A stretch of DNA of 11,166 nt from CAVUAF01 sp964460655 (GTDB lineage Bacteria; Acidobacteriota; Terriglobia; Terriglobales; Acidobacteriaceae), in contig CAYWSH010000126.1 in the NCBI GenBank assembly GCA_964460655.1, positions 1-11,166 on the forward strand, read 5' to 3'. The notes under the pieces were generated by a model. The model worked only from the letters and a program-made list of their open reading frames with translations, had not been told where the DNA came from and made no database searches. Below are positions 7,265-11,166 of the stretch, one piece after another; within the stretch, counting starts at the first letter, position 1, and the number at the start of each line of letters is the position of its first letter. A program made the translations under genes and the position numbers.

Positions 7265-7381
7265 ACCGGACAGCCCCTCATTAGCCGCCACGTGTTATAT
7301 ATTTGTGGTTTGGCTGGCGACCGCGGAACCATTCTGTCGCAGCCAAGTCGGCTCGCTCTGCTCCCTGGTGGGCTGTCCGGT
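7265..7381. repeat. 117-bp element closed by a perfect 12-bp inverted repeat, with nested hairpin
   Basis: ACCGGACAGCCC (7265-7276) is exactly complementary to GGGCTGTCCGGT (7370-7381). Within it, TTGGCT-GCGAC around 7310-7321 pairs with GTCGC-AGCCAA at 7336-7346 (11 pairs with one bulged G). It may be the folded 5' domain of an RNA or a miniature inverted-repeat element. Confidence 0.6.
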
Positions 7382-7613
7382 TGATCGCAGCGCGCGGGAA
7401 CCGGCGTCCAGAGCCGTCTTTAGGGTGTTTGTGATTAAGTGAATTGCTGCGGCTTTATAGGGCCAAACCCCAGTTTTGTTGTTGGGCCGAACCGGTAGAT
7501 AGTTCCAAGCAGTGCGGGCGGGGCCACGGCTGCACTGGCGTTTTGGGGAAAACGTAATGCTGTAGTCATTGCACCCCGCCCACACCTTACTAACCAACAG
7601 GACGAACCGAGCC

Positions 7614-7636
7614 ATCGCCTCCGGGCGATTTTTTTT
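7614..7636 (+). terminator. Intrinsic terminator
   Basis: A 6-bp stem ATCGCC/GGCGAT with a TCCG tetraloop runs directly into eight Ts (7629-7636). It ends rightward transcription, 417 bp beyond the ABC exporter stop, which is far for a simple gene terminator. On the opposite strand the T-run becomes an A-run before the stem. Confidence 0.75.
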
Positions 7637-7640
7637 GCTC

Positions 7641-7677
7641 CGCAAAAATATTGAGCCGGCCCACATGGAGCCGGCTC
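7641..7677 (-). terminator. Possible terminator for the S9 peptidase message
   Basis: An 8-bp perfect stem, GAGCCGGC (7653-7660) with GCCGGCTC (7670-7677), has a 9-base loop. Read leftward it is followed by AATATTTTTG (7652-7643), a moderate U-tract. It lies ~165 bp past the peptidase stop. Confidence 0.4.
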
Positions 7678-7692
7678 GCATCTTGATATGAA

Positions 7693-7726
7693 GAGAGAGA
7701 TGCTGGTCGTTCCTAGCATCCCTCTC
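7693..7726. repeat. Long imperfect hairpin
   Basis: GAGAGAGATGCT (7693-7704) pairs with AGCATCCCTCTC (7715-7726) at 11 of 12 positions around a 10-base loop. No U-tract follows on either strand, so terminator function is doubtful; it may stabilise a 3' end. Confidence 0.5.
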
Positions 7727-7839
7727 GCCCTGTTTAATGTTCGGAGCAGAGCACAAAACGGGGCGCTTATTTAGATGCCCCTTCGTCGGCGGAGGAGGCC
7801 CCTGCGCACGCCGGCTTGCGCCACCGCAATGCCGTACTC

Positions 7840-9623
7840 TTATCTCGGCGCCCGTGCCGCCGCTGGCTGCGGCGCCGCGAAATGCTTCTCATACCACGCG
7901 ATGCTGCGCTCCAGCGCATCCACCTGGTGCTTCGGCTCGCGCAATCCATGCCCTTCGCGCGGATAACGCACCATCACGGTCTCGACCCCGACATCCTTCA
8001 ACGCGATGTAGAACTGCTCCGCCTCCGCGATCGGCACATCCGGATCGTTCTCCCCGTGGATCAGCATCGTCGGCGTCTTCGCTGCCGCTACGTGCTTCAG
8101 CGCCGAGCGCTCCCACAGCACGTCCATGAGATTCCCTTGGTGCGGCCGCGCGCCCCACTCCATCTCCTCGTACTGGTTGTAATACGTCATGTAGTTGTAG
8201 CTGATCAGGTTCGTGATGGCCGCCGCCGGGATCGCCGCGCGGAAGATCGGCGTCTGCGTGATCAGCCACGCCGAAAGCTGCCCGCCATAGCTCGTGCCTT
8301 CCACGCCCAGTCGCTCGCGATCGATCCACGGATACCGCCGCAGCGCCGCGCTGACGCCGTAGAGCACGTCCATACCTTCGGCGCCGTTCTGGTCGGCAAA
8401 CACCGCGTCGGCAAACTTCTGCCCGTAGCCTGTCGACCCGCGGAAGTTCACCATCAACGTCGCCCAGCCGCGCGCCGCGTACACCTGGTTCTTGAAGTTG
8501 AAACTCGGCCCCTGCTGCCCGTGCGGCCCGCCGTGGATGTTCACGATCAGCGGATACTTCTTGTTTGGATCTAGACCCAGGCCGACCGGCTTCGTCAGGA
8601 ATGCTTCGACTTCGAATTTCATGTCGTTCGACGTGAATGTGAACGATTCGACCTCGGCGATTGCCTTGCCTGCGAAGAATTGCTGGTTTAGATGGGTTAG
8701 TTGCTGCGCACCTTGGCTTCCTTTCGCGAGGAGGGATCCCCGGTCCGGCTTTCGGATAAACAACTCTGCCGCATCGGTGATTCCTGCAAAGGAATAAACG
8801 TACGTACCGTCTTTGCCGAGCGAAAAACCGCCTACGGTCCCGCGCTCGCTCTCGCTGTCCCCTCGTCCCAGCGCCAATTGGAATGCCATCAGCTTGTTGC
8901 TGCCGTGCTCTTGCACGGTGAACCACAACGCCTTGCCGTCCGCCGACCACACCGGCGCCCCTTGCCGATTGTCCACGCTCGCGCCGATCTCGCGCCGCTC
9001 GCTGCCGTCGGCGTTCATCACCCAGACGTGCGTGTCCTCCATATTCGTCTCGAGGTCGGTCAGCCCGCGCTTCGTCGCCCGATACGCGATCCGCTTCCCG
9101 TCCGGCGACCACCTCGGCTCGTACTCCACGCCCTCCGTCGCCGTCAGCCGCCGCAGCGCGCCCGTCGTCGCATTCACCGTGAAGATGTCGTTGTTGAAGA
9201 ACTCGTCCGCATTCGGCTCGCGATTCGAAACAAAGACGATCTCCTCGCCCTGCGGCGCCCAATCGATCGAGTGCTCTAAGAAGTCGCCGTTCGTCAGTTG
9301 CTTCGGCGTGCCGCCCGCCGCATCCACCACGAAAATATGCAGCCGCTTGTTGTCGTTGAAATGCGACAGCCCTTCATCCGCCTCCGGTTTGTAGAGATAC
9401 CGCGTGATGACGATGGGATCGCCGGTCGCATCCTTCGTCTCCGGCCCCGGTACCGCCGAAACGAACGCGATGCGTTTCCCATCGGGCGACCACGCAACGT
9501 CGCGCCCCACGATCTGCAGCGGCGAATTCGTCCCCTCGATCGCCGCGACAAAGTGCGGCGCCGAGCCATCCGGCTTCGCGACCACCAGCCCGCGCTTTCC
9601 ATCCGCCATGCCGCGATACGCCA
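7840..9623 (-). CDS. S9 family peptidase (prolyl-oligopeptidase / acylaminoacyl-peptidase-like), 5' end missing
   Basis: This serine peptidase has a TolB/WD40-like beta-propeller followed by an alpha/beta-hydrolase domain; such enzymes cleave oligopeptides. Numbering from the Met codon at 9607-9609, propeller blades show SPDGKRIAF-type repeats (such as VAWSPDGKRIAFVS and PRWSPDGKRIAYRA). The catalytic triad is complete: Ser440 in GTSYGGQ, Asp522 in HGENDPDVP and His554 in REGHGLREPKH. The oxyanion-side HGGPHGQQG is also present. The frame stays open past that Met into the Ns (AYRG before it), so the internal Met is not the true start and the N-terminus, probably with a signal peptide and the first blade, is lost in the gap. 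About 594 residues are visible. The gene is transcribed toward the ABC exporter and diverges from the P1 peptidase. Confidence 0.9.
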
Positions 9624-9723
9624 NNNNNNNNNNNNNNNNNNNNNNNNNNNNNNNNNNNNNNNNNNNNNNNNNNNNNNNNNNNNNNNNNNNNNNNNNNNNN
9701 NNNNNNNNNNNNNNNNNNNNNNN
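9624..9723. other. Assembly gap of 100 Ns
   Basis: Exactly 100 Ns, a conventional placeholder for unknown length. It removes the 5' end of the S9 peptidase gene. The 45 bases to its right (9724-9768) are open in two minus-strand frames, but too short to show whether they encode the start of the same gene. The frame across the gap cannot be trusted. Confidence 0.98.
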
Positions 9724-9777
9724 CGCCGCCAGCGCAACGATGATGTTGTCTTTGTAATCAAAAACAATTAGCCCCGC

Positions 9778-9833
9778 TCATCCTGAGCGAGCACGTGCTG
9801 AGCGCAGCGAAGAGCGCGCGCAGTCGAAGGACC
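9778..9833 (+). repeat. Dispersed repeat, CATCCTGAG...GTCGAAGGACC form
   Basis: The element opens with TCATCCTGAGCGAG and closes with GTCGAAGGACC. Between them lie a perfect 10-bp palindrome AGCACGTGCT (9790-9799) and a GAGCGCAGCGAAG segment. Its ends match the frame of the array repeat at 1-382 although the interior differs. The 445 bp from 9724 to 10168 contain no gene that I can support, only this and the repeats listed next. Confidence 0.7.
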
Positions 9834-9891
9834 CCAACATCGCCGGCACCGCGACGCCGTCGCAAGCTTTTGGCCCAAATCCGTAAGCATC

Positions 9892-9927
9892 GTCATCCTG
9901 AGGCCCTCTGTTGGCCGAAGGATCTAC
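9892..9927 (+). repeat. Dispersed repeat, GTCATCCTGAG...GAAGGATC form (hairpin)
   Basis: ATCCT-GA-GGCC (9895-9905) folds back on GGCC-GA-AGGAT (9913-9923) around CTCTGTT. The GA/GA positions could form tandem sheared pairs, so the stem is effectively continuous. It has the same book-ends as the element 60 bp to its left. Confidence 0.7.
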
Positions 9928-9984
9928 GGGTTTGATTCGCAACTGTCATCGCCTCTTTCAACCACTCATACTTCTTTCGGAGGA

Positions 9985-10040
9985 GCACGGCTCGGTAGGT
10001 CAGGGCTTCAGCCCTGACTCGCGCTTCAGCGCGACCGTGC
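9985..10040 (+). repeat. REP-like element with GTAG and two hairpins
   Basis: GTAG (9995-9998) is followed after one base by the perfect hairpin TCAGGGC-TTCA-GCCCTGA (10000-10017), then a second hairpin TCGCGC-TTCA-GCGCGA (10019-10034) with the same tetraloop. An outer pairing, GCACGG (9985-9990) with CCGTGC (10035-10040), closes the whole into a three-way fold. A GTAG/GTGG tetranucleotide beside a short hairpin is the defining layout of REP sequences handled by RAYT transposases. No RAYT gene is in the window. Confidence 0.65.
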
Positions 10041-10069
10041 CGTCGGAACACGCATACAAGCGCGAACGC

Positions 10070-10146
10070 GCCGGAACACAGTGACGGCGAAAGTGAGCGC
10101 GAAGCGGTGCGAATTCCGCACTTTCGCACTTCCGCACTTTCGCACT
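10070..10146 (+). repeat. Diverged array-core fragment and a 16-bp tandem duplication
   Basis: GCCGGAAC-AC-AGTGACGGCG at 10070-10089 matches the middle of the array core (18 of 20). Further on, TTCCGCACTTTCGCAC occurs twice in tandem (10114-10129 and 10130-10145). The spacer upstream of the P1 peptidase start has no Shine-Dalgarno site and no promoter that I can support. Confidence 0.5.
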
Positions 10147-10168
10147 CCCCTGCTACCTTCATCGCGCC

Positions 10169-11166
10169 ATGAAAACGCTGCTTGTTGTTCTTCTCGCCAC
10201 CACTCTTTGCGCCCAAACCAAGCCCCGCGCCCGCGATCTCGGCATCCCCTTCGACGGCACTCCCGGCGCACGCAACGCCATCACCGACGTCGCCGGCGTC
10301 GAGGTCGGACACAGCACCATCATCCGCGGCGAGGGCAAGCTCAAGGTCGGCGAAGGGCCGGTGCGTACCGGCGTCACCGCCGTCCTGCCGCGCGCCAAGA
10401 ACTGGAACGACGCCGTCTTCGCGGGCTACTTCTCGCTCAACGGCAACGGCGAGATGACCGGCACGCACTGGATCGAGGAATCCGGTTTCCTCGAAGGGCC
10501 CATCATGATCACCAACACGCACAGCGTCGGCGTCGTGCGCGACGCGGTCATCCAATGGCGCATCAACCACACCGCGCCCGAAGCGCAACCCTGGATGCTG
10601 CCGCTCGTCGCCGAGACCTACGACGGCTTCCTCAACGACATCAACGGCATGCACGTGAAGCCCGAGCACGCCTTCGAAGCGATCGACAAAGCGACCAACG
10701 GGGCCGTGCCCGAAGGCAGCGTTGGCGGCGGCACCGGGATGAGTTGTAACGGATTCAAAGGCGGCATCGGGACATCGTCACGCAAGCTCGACGCCGCGCA
10801 AGGTGGCTATACCGTTGGCGTGCTCGTGCAGTGCAACTACGGACGCCGCCAGTGGCTCCGCATCGCCGGCGTCCCCGTCGGCGAGGAGATTCCCATGCCT
10901 GCACCTGCACGCACCGACGGCCGAAGACCGACGACCGACGACGTCTTCAACCCGGGTGCCCCACCCTTCCGCGCAGCGGAGGGTGGGATAACGACTCCCG
11001 GCGAAGAAGACCTCGGTTCCATCATCATCGTCATCGCCACCGACGCGCCGCTCGTCTCGACGCAGCTCAAGCGCCTCGCCCGCCGCGCAACCTTGGGACT
11101 CGGCCGCAACGGCAGTTACAGCGGCAACGGCTCCGGCGATCTCTTCGTCGCTTTCTCCACCGCGAA
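10169..11166 (+). CDS. Secreted P1 family (DmpA/S58) self-processing peptidase, 3' end beyond window
   Basis: An N-terminal-nucleophile peptidase of the DmpA aminopeptidase / BapA beta-peptidyl aminopeptidase family. Residues 1-15 (MKTLLVVLLATTLCA) are a signal peptide. RARDLGIPFDGTPGARNAITDVAGVEVGH (20 onward, in shorter pieces conserved as RxRDLGIPF and DVxGVEVG) is the family opening; GGGTGM lies at 186-191. DmpA precursors cut themselves before a Ser that becomes the nucleophile; here that is Gly283-Ser284 in LGSIIIVIATDAPL, followed by LKRLARRATLGLGRNG. The frame is open to the window edge (332 residues seen; perhaps 50 more expected). About 20 extra residues before the cleavage site come from a palindromic repeat. 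The gene is divergent from the S9 peptidase. No ribosome site is seen before the ATG at 10169. Confidence 0.9.
   Translation, partial: MKTLLVVLLATTLCAQTKPRARDLGIPFDGTPGARNAITDVAGVEVGHSTIIRGEGKLKVGEGPVRTGVTAVLPRAKNWNDAVFAGYFSLNGNGEMTGTHWIEESGFLEGPIMITNTHSVGVVRDAVIQWRINHTAPEAQPWMLPLVAETYDGFLNDINGMHVKPEHAFEAIDKATNGAVPEGSVGGGTGMSCNGFKGGIGTSSRKLDAAQGGYTVGVLVQCNYGRRQWLRIAGVPVGEEIPMPAPARTDGRRPTTDDVFNPGAPPFRAAEGGITTPGEEDLGSIIIVIATDAPLVSTQLKRLARRATLGLGRNGSYSGNGSGDLFVAFSTA
10960..10987 (+). repeat. Palindromic element inside the P1 peptidase coding sequence
   Basis: CCCACCCT-CCGC (10960-10972, one bulged T) pairs with GCGGAGGGTGGG (10976-10987) around a 3-base GCA loop: 12 pairs. It encodes about residues 264-273 (APPFRAAEGG) in frame. 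A GACCGACGACCGACGAC-type low-complexity run (10917-10943) precedes it. Confidence 0.75.

Larger units (their letters stand above)
7253..7636 (+). ncRNA. Candidate structured transcript in a gene-free region
   Basis: The 642 bp between the ABC gene and the S9 peptidase contain no believable gene but much potential pairing on the plus strand. A -10-like TAAAAT (7253-7258) lies seven bases before a 12-bp inverted repeat that begins at 7265, although the -35 region is poor. Inside are a nested hairpin (7310-7346), a 6-bp pairing 7386-7391 with 7446-7451, an 11-of-12 pairing 7512-7523 with 7574-7585 enclosing a CGTTTT/AAAACG hairpin (7539-7554), and a strong terminator at 7614-7636. The transcript would be ~370 nt. 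I checked by eye for RNase P RNA, tmRNA, SRP RNA and 6S hallmarks and recognised none. It could equally be a long 3' untranslated region of the exporter message or an inserted element. Confidence 0.3.

Noticed and set aside
7253..7636. RNase P RNA, tmRNA, SRP RNA, 6S RNA or a riboswitch
   Set aside because: The conserved motifs of these RNAs were looked for by eye and not found, and no gene lies directly downstream on the same strand to be controlled by a riboswitch.
7295..7756. Minus-strand open frames (to 153 and 94 codons) in the gene-free spacer
   Set aside because: Two frames overlap over the same bases, composition is unlike the neighbouring genes, no domain or ribosome site is seen, and the hairpins and terminator explain the stretch better.
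7889..9262. 457-codon open frame in the same direction as the S9 peptidase but in another frame
   Set aside because: Arg/Gly/Ala-rich shadow with no motifs; the overlapping frame contains the full catalytic triad.
9724..9768. Start of the S9 peptidase directly right of the gap
   Set aside because: The 45 bases are open in more than one frame and do not show a convincing start plus signal peptide; gap length is unknown, so no call was made.

Overview
This is a high-GC, gene-dense bacterial window that most resembles a soil Acidobacteriota genome, probably a draft or metagenome-assembled one because it holds a run of exactly 100 Ns. The lineage guess rests on several things together: abundant dispersed 'GTCATCC(C/T)GAG...CGA(A/G)GGA(C/T)C' intergenic repeats, a PilZ protein with a Cys/His-rich head, a secreted DinB-like protein, and secreted S9 and P1 (DmpA-type) peptidases. 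It is an inference; no rRNA or tRNA marker is present.

Layout, left to right. (1) 1-767: five tandem copies of a ~77-bp repeat lead directly into a small GIY-YIG nuclease gene. An inverted copy of the repeat core closes the gene on its 3' side, giving a perfect 54-bp inverted-repeat pair around the nuclease. (2) 757-4261, plus strand: an APC-family permease, an MFS transporter of the MFS_3 type, and a secreted DinB-fold protein. (3) 4258-5204, minus strand: a YciI-like protein and a PilZ protein; PilZ converges on the DinB-like gene with a 4-base stop-stop overlap. (4) 5299-7197, plus strand: a complete MsbA-like ABC exporter half-transporter. (5) 7198-7839: a 642-bp gene-free stretch rich in inverted repeats, with a convincing intrinsic terminator on the plus strand; it may encode a structured RNA. 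(6) 7840-9623, minus strand: an S9 prolyl-oligopeptidase-like peptidase whose 5' end is lost in the assembly gap at 9624-9723. (7) 9724-10168: a repeat-rich spacer with three different palindromic elements, one of REP type (GTAG plus hairpin). (8) 10169 to the window end, plus strand: a secreted P1/DmpA-family peptidase with an in-frame palindromic element just before its self-cleavage site.

The ordinary genes suggest peptide and amino-acid use (two peptidases and an amino-acid permease) and export (MFS, ABC). The remarkable layer is the repeats. At least four repeat classes occupy the spacers, one sits inside a reading frame, and one is physically built around a nuclease gene in a way that suggests a nuclease-repeat mobile unit comparable in logic, though not in enzyme chemistry, to RAYT/REP systems. 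All identifications are from reading the sequence; no database search was made.
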